Below, piece after piece: positions 44,295-54,114 of a stretch of DNA of 64,000 bases; the first letter of the stretch is position 1, and every line of letters begins with the position of its first letter. The translations under genes were made by a program, and so were the position numbers. The DNA lies in contig NW_027063379.1 of assembly GCF_032884065.1 (NCBI RefSeq), positions 558,001-622,000 on the forward strand, in the 5' to 3' direction. The notes beneath the pieces were generated by a model. That model worked only from the letters and a program-made list of their open reading frames with translations, had not been told where the DNA came from and made no database searches. The stretch comes from Artemia franciscana. Lineage: Eukaryota; Arthropoda; Branchiopoda; Anostraca; Artemiidae.

Positions 44295-47213
44295 ATGGTA
44301 ACGTCTGATCAAGATCGTTTTATTCTTCAGGATTATTTATCGAAAGGTATTGCTGGTGATGATGGTATAACGAGTGTTGAGCTAAAGCATATGAGGGAAA
44401 GTGATTATATTCAGCTACCATATAATCAAGACATAAATGAAAGGAGTATGCGACTATGTTCTTGGAATGTCCACGTAACTACGAGTTACCTAGATATTTT
44501 AGAATTAATTGATCAATTTTCTTCTTCTTTTGATATCACTGGATTATGTGAAACATTTCTTAGCTCAAACCAGTCGATCTCTCTGTATTCATTTCCAGGT
44601 TATGATTTTCGTACCAAGAACCGAGTATTGATGGGTCGTGGTGGTGTTGGTTTTCTTGTAAAGAATGGGTTGAATTATCAGGAAAGGGATGATGTTAGTT
44701 TATGGATGGAAGGTAAGGTTGAAGTTTTTTCAATTGAAATTGAATTTGATGGGAAAAAGAATATAATTGGTATGGTGTATAATCCACCCAGTGCTCACTT
44801 GGATGATATCGTGGGAGGAATGAGTCAGCTGATATCGAAAGTACCGTCTGAAGCAAGTCATATTGTTATGGGTGATTTCAACTTTAACCTGTTGGATTTA
44901 TCTAGTCATAATGTTGATTTTTTTAATTTTATGATATCTAATGATCTATACCCGCTTGTGAGTGTACTTACAAGAATAACTGGACAGAGTTCAACCCTAA
45001 TAGATAACATTTTCGTTCGTTCTGCTGATTTGAAGCTTTGTTATGCTGATGTGACTTTTCCTGGTTCTGACCATCTTCCTTTGGTTGGTGTTTTGAAGTG
45101 TCAGTTAGGTAGATCCAATAAAAAGAAAATAAAGACAAGATTGATGAAAAAAGAGAATCTTCAAAAGTTTGTGAAGGAAGTTAGTGTCATCGATTGGACC
45201 CCTGTATTTTCTGAAGAAGAATCCCCTACGAGAGCACTTGATAATCTAATGACTATTATTTTACCTATTTATGATACTGAGTGTCCCATTAAGGTAATGG
45301 GACCCCCGTGTAACAGGAACCCCGTAAGCCATGGATAACAAGTGAAATACCAGAAGAGAGGAAGCGAAGGATTGAGCTTTATCAAGTATATCTAGATTAT
45401 AAAAGTGATGCTTCGTTTCAATTGTTTAAAAAACAACGCAATTTAGTGAACAAATTACGTCGCAAAGCTATGGCTGAATATTATGATTTAAAGTTTTCAA
45501 ATAGTAGAGGAAATATGAAAGAAACCTTGAAACTGATTAAAGAAGTGACTGGTGGGAATACTGATACTGGCGGGGATGAAGTACAACTTGAGGGCTTTGC
45601 CCGTGAAGATAAGAGTGGAATTGTAAATAAATTTGGTAGTTTTTTCTCTAATATTGGTGGTTTAGTGCGAAATAGTATAAAAACAGATGTCAACAGGTTC
45701 AAGAACATATCATATGTGATAATAGAGATGAGAGTTTTGAATTAGCGTTTGATCCGTGTACACGTGATGAACTACTTAAAATAGTTAAATCTCTTAAATC
45801 AAATTCTGCTGGAGTAGACGGTTTATCTCTTCGAGCGTTTAAAGCAATAATGCATGATATACTACCATGCCTGCTCTTCATCATTAATCTGTCACTTGAA
45901 AAGGGCAGTTTTCCTGATCAAATAAAAGTTGCGAAAGTGATAACACTTCATAAAGGTGACCTTAAAAAGGAAATTGAGAATTGGAGATGAATTTCTATTC
46001 TTCCATTGTTTTCTAAACTACTAGAAAAAGTACTTCGTAATTGTCTATAGGGCTTCCTACAGTCTAATAGTTTACTGAGTGAGACCCAATTCGGATTTCG
46101 CAAAGGGCACTCGACGACGAATGCTCTGCAACATCTCGTGGAATCAGTGAATAGTGGTATAAATACAGGTGAAACACCACTGTCTATATTTATTGATATT
46201 CGTAAAGCATTCGATAAAGTTGATTTTCAAACGCTAATAAGTCGGTTGGAGTCGTTAGGTGTCCGAGGAAAGTGCCTGAAATGGTTTGAAAGCTATCTAA
46301 CAGGAAGATCTCTTAAAGTAGTCTTGAGTGATGTGAACTCAGCAGCATTTCCGGTGATGTGTGGAGCACCAAAAGGTTCAGTGCTGGGTCCGCTTCTTTA
46401 CCTTATCCATGCTGATCTCATGCGTTTTTACCTGAAAGATGTGTGTCTTACCTCGTTTGCTGATGATACTGTTTTAACTGTGTTTGCCTCATCTGTGGAG
46501 GAGCTGGTGAGAAAAGCGAATCTTGCACTGGAAATGCTAGAGGTCTTTACCTCATTAAGTCTACTGTGCGTAAATGTTCGCAAGACATTTTTAATGACGT
46601 TCTGCAGAGTTGGTACATCGCTAGATGTGTATGGACTCGTAACTTCATGTGGTAAACCAATTCAGCAAGTTGATCATCGCCCGTGGGGTTGGCATACTTC
46701 GTCGTCTGCAGAACTTTCTCCCATAGAGGATATTTCTAACTATATATTATTCGTTGGTTTATTCATATATCTCCTACGGCTGCCTCATATGGGCAGAACT
46801 TCTTATCCAACTATAGGAGAGTGCAAATTCTAGAAAATAAAGCTGTTAGAACAATAGGTAGATATGTCCAGGATGTGCATGACACCTGTGCTTGCTTTAC
46901 GTCGCTGAAGCTCCTTAATGTCGGTCAGATAAGAGATTATCAGGCTGCTGTATTTGTGTTTCAGTGTATGAATGGCCTAGCCCCGGATGTCTTTAAGAGT
47001 TTTTACCAAACAAATAGTGATCTGCATAATTATGGAACAAGGCATAGTAGTGATATCGTTGAGGATTTACGTCATTGTACCCGGTCTTCCTTCTCAATTA
47101 AACACCTTGGTACAAGTGTAGGGAATGAACTACCAGTGAGCATTAGGGCGGCGGAACACGTACCTCTGTTTAAAAAGAAATTAAAAGATTATTTTTTGGG
47201 GGATAAATGTTGA
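44295..47213 (+). pseudogene. LINE ORF2: endonuclease and reverse transcriptase
   Basis: The endonuclease occupies the first 270 codons (44,295-45,338). Its apurinic-endonuclease-like motifs are SWNVH (56-60), CETF (85-88), GRGGVGF, GDFN (193-196), DNIF (237-240) and SDHLP (from 258). A frame change near 45,320 leads to 'KPWITSEIPEERKR' and a basic connector (to 45,745). A further change near 45,715 opens the reverse transcriptase: 'SAGVDGLSLRAF', 'ETQFGFRKGHSTTNAL', motif A 'SIFIDIRKAFDKVD' (aspartate codon 46,195), motif B 'GAPKGSVLGPLL' (usual Q replaced by K) and motif C FADD (46,456-46,467). In-frame stops are at 45,988-45,990 and 46,048-46,050. Between 46,620 and 46,830 the frame shifts several times. 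The last part (46,821-47,213) has the C-terminal 'ILENKAVRTIGRY', 'VFVFQCMNGLAP', 'HNYGTRHSSD' and 'PLFKKKLKDYFL' words common to CR1, RTE and related LINEs. Confidence 0.93.
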
Positions 47214-47235
47214 ATTCTACTATGGATGGTAGGGT

Positions 47236-47355
47236 GATTAGGTGAAGAAGGGTGGGTTCGGGAGGTAAGGGTGGGGCTAGGGAAGTACAGGTGGGCTTGA
47301 GAGGTAAGGGTGGGTAGGAGGGTAGGGTGGGGTTGGGAGGAATGAAAGGGGGAGG
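47236..47355 (+). promoter_or_regulatory. G-run block in LINE 3' UTR (possible G-quadruplex)
   Basis: The plus strand carries more than ten runs of three or more G within 120 bases, in a loose repeat of 'ggtaagggtggg'. Runs such as 'gggtgggttcgggagg' followed by 'taagggtgggg' meet the simple rule for a G-quadruplex. L1 elements of mammals keep a G-rich 3' UTR tract, so a role in retrotransposition is conceivable here too. That is inference from the comparison. Confidence 0.6.
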
Positions 47356-47419
47356 GAGAGTTGTGTATTAATGAGTAAGAGAGATTAGATTTGTCATTAT
47401 AGGTAAGTAGATATGTGGA

Positions 47420-47465
47420 CTTTCGCGCGAATACAAACCCTCATCGGTTTTCCCCAGCGCGAAAG
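47420..47465 (+). promoter_or_regulatory. Hairpin near the LINE 3' end
   Basis: CTTTCGCGC (47,420-47,428) and GCGCGAAAG (47,457-47,465) form a perfect nine-base stem with a 28-base loop. Stem-loops near the 3' end of CR1-, L2- and RTE-type RNAs are used for recognition by their own reverse transcriptase, which makes this a plausible template-recognition site. Confidence 0.6.
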
Positions 47466-47496
47466 TGTTGTATTTTATTTATTTATTTGTGAATGT

Positions 47497-47572
47497 TGAA
47501 ATAAAAACTTGAACTTGAGGAAGAAGAAAAACTTGAACTTGAGGAAGAAAAAAAGACTTGAACTTGAATACT
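47497..47572 (+). repeat. LINE 3' terminal tandem repeat with AATAAA signal
   Basis: A polyadenylation-like 'gaaataaaaac' is followed by three units of 'aaaacttgaacttgagg' with A-rich spacers at a period of about 24 bases. Terminal short repeats in place of poly(A) are typical of CR1-, L2- and I-type LINEs. Confidence 0.75.
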
Positions 47573-47573
47573 T

Positions 47574-47960
47574 TACAACACAAATTGTTCTAACGGTTTT
47601 TCAAAATAATAGAAAATCTATAGCATTCAGAGTATATATTTTCACATTAAGGAGGAAAGGGTTGTAAACTTCATTTCTGTTGTTAATGATTTCCTTAGTC
47701 TATACTCCTTTTCAATAATAGTCGTTAATATAATATTTGTTCAACATAATAGTCGTTACGCTGACAGTGTACCCCCTTCTCCTGATAAACCCATTTATTG
47801 CCTATATGAAACATTTTTCTTTTATTTTTATTTTTTCATTGTTTAGTCCGTTGTAATTGCGGTTGTGCTAAGTGGCCTTAAATATATCCAGTTTAGCATG
47901 AGTGTCTGTGTTGAATATTGAAAAAAAAGAATATATATTTGAGAAGTTAGATCTAGAGCA
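47574..47960 (-). repeat. Repeat family R4, inverted copy 2, right part
   Basis: The match to R4 resumes with 'acaacacaaattgttctaac' (copy 3 in reverse reads 'acaacacaagtggttctaac') and continues through 'tttcaaaataatagaaaatc', 'gacagtgtaccccct' and 'cctgataaacccattta'. Together with 41,360-42,612 it makes one R4 copy interrupted by the LINE. Confidence 0.8.
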
Positions 47961-48179
47961 AAATCTTAGGGGAAGGAGGGTAATATGACAAGGGCGCTAA
48001 TAACTGACAATTTTACTTTTTAAAAGTTTAAATAACAAAACAAAAAGTCAAAAAATGAGTGTACCATGAAAAATTTCTTTCCCCTACGAAAATAATGTAA
48101 AGTGGAATGATGTAACTAATGATAGAATTAATACATTTTTAAAGGGTTAATATGTGCCACCAATTTTAGATTTTACATT

Positions 48180-49010
48180 ATTTGATAATAATGAATTCCA
48201 TAATAACCTTATATGCGCTCAGGGCACAATTTACAGCCCTTCCCCTTAAGCTCTGGGGGACGAGGGGGAGAGGTGTCGAGCCCAGAGGTATTGTTAAGAC
48301 ACGTGGACAAGTTTGCACAAAAGGGCTCTCTCATAGTTTTAATATGTTAATTTGGAGGGGCAATCCATTAGGGGGGAAGACTAGTTGCCTTCTGATCACT
48401 TCTGACTCTCAAAAAGAAAACTAGAGCCTTTAATATCCAATCAAATTTGCCCCCACCTCCAGAGGCTTGTTGCCCTTAAATGATTTTTGATTCTTAAAAA
48501 GAAATAAGAGTTTAAATTTTTCAATCAAATGAGTATCCTCGAAAGCTGATATGACCACTTCTTCCACAATAACCTTATATGCACGCAGAGCACAACTTGA
48601 AACTCCAGCAATATGTGGCGAGGGTTATATGACACATGGATTACTTGAGGGGGGAGCGTGGGAGGCATATAGCCCACCAATCAAATTTAATTGTTCAAAA
48701 TAAAATTAGAACTTTCGATTTTCAATAAAATGAGCCTCCTGCTGAGTTGATAAGACCACCCCTTCCATAATAACCTTACATGTCCCAAGGGCACCACTTA
48801 TAATCCTTTCCCCATAGCTCTGAGGGGCTGTGTCTACCCCAGAGGCAATGTTAAATGACAGGTGGACTATAAAAAAGCTATTTGAAAAATTTGATCAGAT
48901 ATATTTGGGGAAAAGGATGTTGGAGAGGGGGGGACTAGTTGCCCTCCGATCACTTTTTGACTCTTAAAAAGAAAACTAGAACTTCCCATATCAATTCAGA
49001 CAAATTAGAC
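48180..49010 (+). repeat. Array of family T2 tandem repeat units
   Basis: It has 'aataaccttatatgcgc', 'cacttctgactctcaaaaa', 'agaggcaatgttaaatgaca' and 'actagttgccctccgatcac' phrases in at least three units. It stops at the left inverted repeat of the DNA transposon at about 49,011. Confidence 0.75.
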
Positions 49011-49264
49011 GATTAAAAATTTTAAAAATTAAAAATTTTGGAAATATTATTTTCTTACCCCCCTAAGTTGTTCCATATCACCTGAAAACATTGTAGAAAA
49101 AGTTTGAGCCATTTATAATAATGTTTAGGGGTAGCTCAAGTACCTCAAAGATTAAGAAAAAAAGTAAAAAAGAAGGAAAAAGTAAAAAAGAAGGATTTCG
49201 AGCAACTTGTATTTTGCTTAAAAACACATAAACAAAATTGTTTAGTTCCTATTTATGGTTGACC
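49011..49264 (+). repeat. Left terminal inverted repeat
   Basis: Starts near 'cgattaaaaattt' and ends at 'tatttatggttgacc'. It has a small internal duplication ('aaaaagtaaaaaagaagg' twice, 49,160-49,195) not seen on the right. Confidence 0.85.
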
Positions 49265-49726
49265 GGATAGAGTCTGTTTCCTGCTATCGGGATAAGCTCT
49301 GCGGTGTTCATTGACAACTTGCAGCAGAACCAGACATAATTTAGCCGGCAATGCAAAATTTCCATCCTTCAGAGATGAACGTGTTCAGACTTGTTTGCTT
49401 TTGACCGGTTGCGCTTACTAGAGTCTCGGACACCAAGACTCAGTCTAGTGTAGTTTTTTGCTCGAGGCGATATTGTATCAGTTCTGTTTTGTTATCAGTG
49501 TTGTTTTTTTTACAATAATAAGCTAATTGTGTATTAACTTGTCTCAAGACAGTAGATTTATATAACGTTAATGACTACTGAGCGTTGATTGACGAATTTG
49601 AATGTAACTGAGCCTATTCTTTTGTTGGAGAAGCAATGAGTTGAACAATTTTTGCTCTTTTTTCTAAAAAAAAATTCACACTACCTAAGTTCATGATTAT
49701 AAATTCTGTTTTCTGTTTATTTCAGA

Positions 49727-51739
49727 CCCAATTGAGACTGAAAATGTTAGCAAATGCAACTAGATCTCGAACGGAGTTATATCTCATTGGTAGCTCTGTG
49801 TCTGAATTAAGAGGTAGCAAGCTGCCTTCATTGCGAATGGTTCTTGGGTTCTTTCTTCATCTCCACCTTGAACTGAATGAGACCATTAGGCACTCGTCGG
49901 CTGCTGCTGTAACCGAACTAGCCAAGTTTTGTCGGAAAGCTCGAATTCCAATGTGAGATCATCAAAACTGTCAAACCAAGCTTGAGCAGGTATTTGAAGA
50001 ATGGCGTCTTCTCAAGAAGAACAAAGCACGAAAGTCATCAACTCAACAGGCGAGAGAGGCGGCCTTCGTATCTAGGCTCGAGGATCTTTTTGATATCGCT
50101 CACGCCGATGCCCTGAACACGATGTCAATACAAGAAGAAAAAGATTTCTTGTTAGCCCAGCGAGAAAAAGGGAGACGGGGGTCAATGGTTGGCGTAGATG
50201 AAACACTAGCTTGCAAGGAGAAAAGGGTGTCTGAGAGAGAGCAGCAAACACTTAAAAGACGACAGCAAACAGAGAACATACAACAGATAGAGGCTACCAC
50301 AGCCGAACTTACCACATCTGGTTCAGAGATCAGCGCAGCAGAAGACGTTGACAGTGAGGGGGCTGTTGGAGGAAGCAGAACTCAAAAAAGAAAGAGGGGC
50401 CGAAAAGCTGTAGTTACACCTGAACTAGCAGCAGCTCTTGATCGTACTAAAGTATCAGACCGCAAGGCTGTTTTTGTCATAGCAGAAACTGCCAAAAGCT
50501 TAGGAATGACTATTGACCAACTAGCTCTAAATAGAGATTCAGTTCGCCGACTCAGAGCAAAACATCGAATTCACAGTTCTGCAAGCATCAGAGCCAAGTT
50601 TCAGAGTGATGTTCCCCTCGTTGTCCACTGGGACGGCAAACTGATCCCCGACCTCATTGGAAAAGAGAAGGTTGATCGTCTGCCTGTTTTGGTTTCCGGA
50701 AAAGAAGTTTTACAGCTACTCACAGTAGCCAAGCTTCCATCCGGAACAGGCGAGGCTCAGGCTTCTGCTGTCTTCGGAGCTATTGAAGACTGGGGCATAC
50801 CCGGCAACATCCGAGCCATGTGTTTCGATACTAGAAGCTCAAACACTGGCAGGATCTCTGGTGCTTGTGTTCTGTTGGAGCAGCAGCTAGGTAAGGAACT
50901 CTTGTCACTGGCTTGTAGACATCATATTATGGAGCTCGTCATTGGTGCTGCGTTTCGAGTGTGCTACTCCTGCGAGAGGAGTACGATTCATGTCACCCGG
51001 AGCGATGCACCATGCCAGATGGATGAGCAAAGTGATATACAGTTTAAAGATCTGGATGTTCAAGGCTCAGTTTAGACTGACTCTCACAGAAGAAAGAGGT
51101 TTGCATGACGTGTGTGTGTTTTCAGTACGTGTGTACCTGAAAGCCTGGATCTCTGCACCTTTAGCCTCAGGTGCTCCGTACAGTGACCTACTACTACTGA
51201 AGTCGCTGCTCGAGTACTTGTCCATCCATTTGGCAATCTCAAAGGCCACATCAAACAAGTTTTCCGGTAACTTGTGGTATTTGTCACCCGAACTCGTTGG
51301 CTTGACTTTCTTCGACAGTCACGTCAGTTCGTCGACAAAGAGACTGATGGTGAGTGCTATGCAGAGTGAAGACGACCAGGAACAGGAACATACCAAGCGT
51401 ATCACCATTGATCTTGATTCAGCCAAGAATAAAAACCTGGAACATTTTGTTACAGCTAAGTCAGCAAAACTTTTTCAAATGATGGATCTTTCGGATGGAT
51501 TTCTCACAGTTGATCCAGACTTGTGGGAAGATAGACACGACTACGGGCTAGCGTCAGAAACTGTGAGGTCACTCAAAGTCGTCAATGACCACGCTGAGCG
51601 AGGAGTGGCACTCATTCAAGAGTACAGCGGTTTTATAACCCAAGATGAGTCGCAGCTGCAATTTCTGCTGCAAGTTGTCAATGAACACCGCAGAGTTTAT
51701 CCCGACAGCAGGAAGCAGACTCTGTCAGGTCAACCATAA
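49727..51739 (+). pseudogene. Transposase-like protein of the long-TIR element
   Basis: This is the only long coding region of the element. From the splice-like acceptor the frame reads 'MLANATRSRTELYLIGSSVS' and 'LPSLRMVLGFFLHLHLELNE'. An in-frame TGA at 49,954-49,956 (probably a former CGA) interrupts it, and the same frame continues with 'DHQNCQTKLEQVFEEWRLLK'. Next come a charged linker with a basic patch ('RTQKRKRGRKA', possibly a nuclear signal), 'ALDRTKVSDRKAVFV', 'PLVVHWDGKLIPDL' and 'CFDTRSSNTGRISGA' (Asp codon 50,827), followed by 'ACRHHIMELV'. Near 50,960 the frame changes. The second frame has 'PGAMHHARWMSKVIYSLKIW', 'LVGLTFFDSH', 'DYGLASETVRSLKVVNDHAE', 'RGVALIQEYSGF' and a stop at 51,737-51,739. 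The FDT...CRHH...NDxAERG order resembles an RNase H-like transposase of broadly hAT-like layout, and I have seen this protein type in invertebrate genomes. The superfamily is not settled. It is inactive. Confidence 0.75.
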
Positions 51740-51970
51740 ATAGGAACTAAACAATTTTGTTTATATTTTTTTAAAGCAAAATACAAGTTGATCGAAATCC
51801 TTCTTTTTTTTCTTTTTTCTTAATCTTTGAGGTACTTGAGCTACCCCTAAACATTATTATAAATGGCTCAAACTTTTTCTACAATGTTTTCATGTGATAT
51901 GGAACAACTTAGGGGGGGTAAGAAAATAATATTTCCAACATTTTTAATTTTTAAAATTTTTAATCGAAAT
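51721..51970 (-). repeat. Right terminal inverted repeat
   Basis: Mirror of the left repeat. It begins inside the last codons of the transposase ('aggtcaaccataaatagg') and ends at 'tttaatcg'. Confidence 0.85.
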
Positions 51971-52124
51971 CCTTCTTTTTTTTCTTTTTTCTTAATCTTT
52001 GAGGTACTTGAGCTACCCCTAAACATTATTATAAATGGCTCAAACTTTTTCTACAATGTTTTCATGTGATATGGAACAACTTAGGGGGGTAAGAAAATAA
52101 TATTTCCAAAATTTTTAAAATAAG
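51963..52124 (-). repeat. Tandem duplicate of the outer right inverted repeat
   Basis: From 'atcgaaatccttc' at 51,963 the outer 160 bases of the right repeat (51,791 onward) are repeated with a period of 172. The second copy ends in 'ccaaaatttttaaaat', short of the full terminus. The join falls on 'atcgaaatcc', shared by both sides, as expected for unequal exchange or slippage at short homology. Confidence 0.85.
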
Positions 52125-52129
52125 CTCCA

Positions 52130-53310
52130 CCCTAATACACATGAGCTACACTCCGTGTTGGATTACTATTCAAATTTTTTACACATTTGAAAGTTTTTTT
52201 TGGTGCAAATATTCATCACAGTCCCTCATTTTAAACTGGATATATTCGAGGCTAATTAATACAAGCGGAAAAAATGGAAAAATAATGGGAAAAAATAACA
52301 GAAAATATGCCATTAAAGCAATAAATGGGTTTATCAGGAGAAGGGAGTACACTGTCAGGGTAGGAAGTTTTATTTTGAAAACTAGCATACCTTAAGCAAT
52401 TTATTAACCAGAGAAATGCCTTTACAACCCCCCTCCCCCCCTTAGTGTGCAAATATACACACTGAATTGCATATATGCAATAGATTTCTTATTATTTTGA
52501 AAAATGTTAGAACCACTTGTGTTGTCTGACAACAAACACTGACAAAATAGATATTACACTACCGACCCATTTAAGTAATTACAGATCTCGTTAAGTGAAA
52601 GTATAAAACGCCCCTAAAAGTTTTATTATTTCAAAACATCATTTTTACTTAAATTGGACAATTAACCAGGTTTATCAGTACTTTCTGGTATATTAATTTT
52701 GAACTGGGTATTTTAAACGTAAGTTTCACTGAGTCATAATCTGGTTTTTCCTACGTTAATTTTTTGTTTTTACAGAGCCTTTTTTCTGCAACTTTGTGCG
52801 TAAGTGAATGACTTTGTGGAACTTACTCCCATGAGAGCCGTGGCTGAAAAAATGAACTTTAAAATACCTTGTAAATTGTATGGCATGGATGTTTCCTTTG
52901 AAGATCTTATAATACACCCAATGGATTGAGATATGTGAAGCTATGATACAATTTATCACAATTTAAAGACTGCGAACTTTTTTTTTTGAAATAAAGAGTG
53001 ATTTCTTAGACTATAAAATAGTTGGCAGTTATGAATATAAAACCAGACGTAAAAAAAAAAACTTTGACAACTTTAAAAGATGAGATAAAACTAGACTTAT
53101 CTCTGTCAAAGGGAATATGAAAGCATTGTCCAGAACGAAGAGGTGCACCCAAGTAAAAAGGTCAAAAAATGAATTTACTGATAGGAGGTGGTAAATGAAA
53201 GGGGAATCAGGCAGATGAGGAGGCTTGGAATAGAGGGAAAAACAGAGGGATAGTGTAAGAGATAGAATAGAAGATACTTGCGTTTATTTGGATTACTTTT
53301 GTTAGTATAA
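52130..53310 (+). repeat. Repeat family R4, copy 3
   Basis: Same orientation as copy 1 (21,790-23,040). Landmarks are 'gagctacactcc', 'gtttatcaggagaag', 'gtacactgtcaggg', 'ccttagtgtgcaaa', 'ctgagtcataatctggtttt' and 'gataaaactagacttatctc'. The homopolymer site that is 40 T in copy 1 is only a T-rich 'ttttttgttttta' here. The match ends near 'agatacttgcgtttatttgg'. Confidence 0.8.
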
Positions 53311-54110
53311 TTACCAAAATGCAGAAAGTTATCCAAGGCAATACCCAAGATAGAATGTTACAAATGACTTTTCTGAAGCTTATATCTTTCTTCTTATTAA
53401 ATTAACAGTAACCAAGCAGCAGAAAGAAAAGTTTTATGATAAAAAATTCAATGATAATATATATTTGGAGTGTATATCTGAACATCAAATGGAAAAGTGG
53501 TATTAATAAAAGGTAGTACACTTTTATGAATGATAGTATTTAAAAATAGTTGCCTTACTTTTAAAGGGCATTAGCATATAATTAGGTCGGTTCAAAGGAA
53601 AAACTAAAAACAGCTTTTTTCTAAGCTGACATACTTAAACCATTCCCAAAATGGCTTCAATTTACCCTCTACTCCTCCCTTAGATAGACAAATATATTCC
53701 CAAGTTTATATTTCCTATGTATTTTTTCTAATTATGTCATTCTTTCCTAAAATAGATCTATCAGCAAAGAAGCATTGATAAAATATAAAAAACGAAAATG
53801 ACCTAAAAATGTTTAATTTGGACCATATATTTACAAATTAGGCAGGGGTGGAATAAAGTAGCAATACAATGGAAAAAAACAGTAAAGAAGTGAGAAACAA
53901 CAATAATACAAGCCAGTGAAAAACATAGATAACAATGTAAATATTTCAGTCAAAACCTCCACTAGACCATCCTCAGTGCACAATATTAAAATAAAAACTA
54001 CTGACAAAAACCAAAGATAATATAAAAAAAACTTCGAAACAAACACAAAAAACTAAAACATGAAGACCTACTCAAAGTAATGGTGAAAGAATTACCCTTT
54101 CGCCATTGCC
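53310..54110. other. No recognised features
   Basis: AT-rich spacer between repeat R4 copy 3 and the pogo-like element. The minus-strand frame at 53,831-54,046 is hydrophobic and low in complexity and is not supported as a gene. Confidence 0.4.
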
Positions 54111-54114
54111 ATAA

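Larger units (their letters stand above)
42613..47573 (+). mobile_element. Near full-length, inactive LINE (CR1/L2-like)
   Basis: An element of about 4.96 kb inserted in an inverted R4 copy. The empty-site sequence is known from R4 copies 1 and 3, which places the junctions near 42,612 and 47,574. Its parts are a 5' UTR of about 360 bp, ORF1 (PWWP-type domain, coiled coil, RRM-like domain), a 42-base T-run between the ORFs, ORF2 (endonuclease, reverse transcriptase, C-terminal region), and a G-rich 3' UTR with a hairpin. It ends with an AATAAA signal and terminal repeats of about 24 bp instead of poly(A). Both ORFs are broken, so it cannot move on its own. The short-repeat tail and lack of a clear target-site duplication fit the CR1/L2 group, but clade assignment needs a tree. 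Confidence 0.85.
49011..51970 (+). mobile_element. DNA transposon with long terminal inverted repeats, family not assigned
   Basis: Left (about 49,011-49,264) and right (51,721-51,970) ends are reverse complements over about 245 bases. Shared phrases, given for the left, are 'aatattattttcttaccccc', 'cctgaaaacattgtagaaaa', 'aggggtagctcaagtacctc' and 'ttgtttagttcctatttatg'. They enclose a single transposase-like coding region that ends just inside the right repeat. No target-site duplication can be read, because the right end is followed by a partial duplicate of itself. The element is about 2.95 kb. Non-coding sequence from 49,265 to 49,725 probably holds the promoter and a 5' exon, since an acceptor-like 'ctgtttatttcag' precedes the coding part. 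Confidence 0.8.

Noticed and set aside
45481..45884. Minus-strand frames of 61-75 codons inside LINE ORF2
   Set aside because: They are antisense to the connector and reverse-transcriptase coding sequence and show no motif.
42598..47586. 'cacaaatt' on both sides of the LINE as a target-site duplication
   Set aside because: Alignment with the uninterrupted R4 copies places the left and right words at different points of the host sequence, so the match is probably chance.
50100..50315. Minus-strand frame opposite the long-TIR transposase
   Set aside because: It is an antisense shadow of the transposase coding region.
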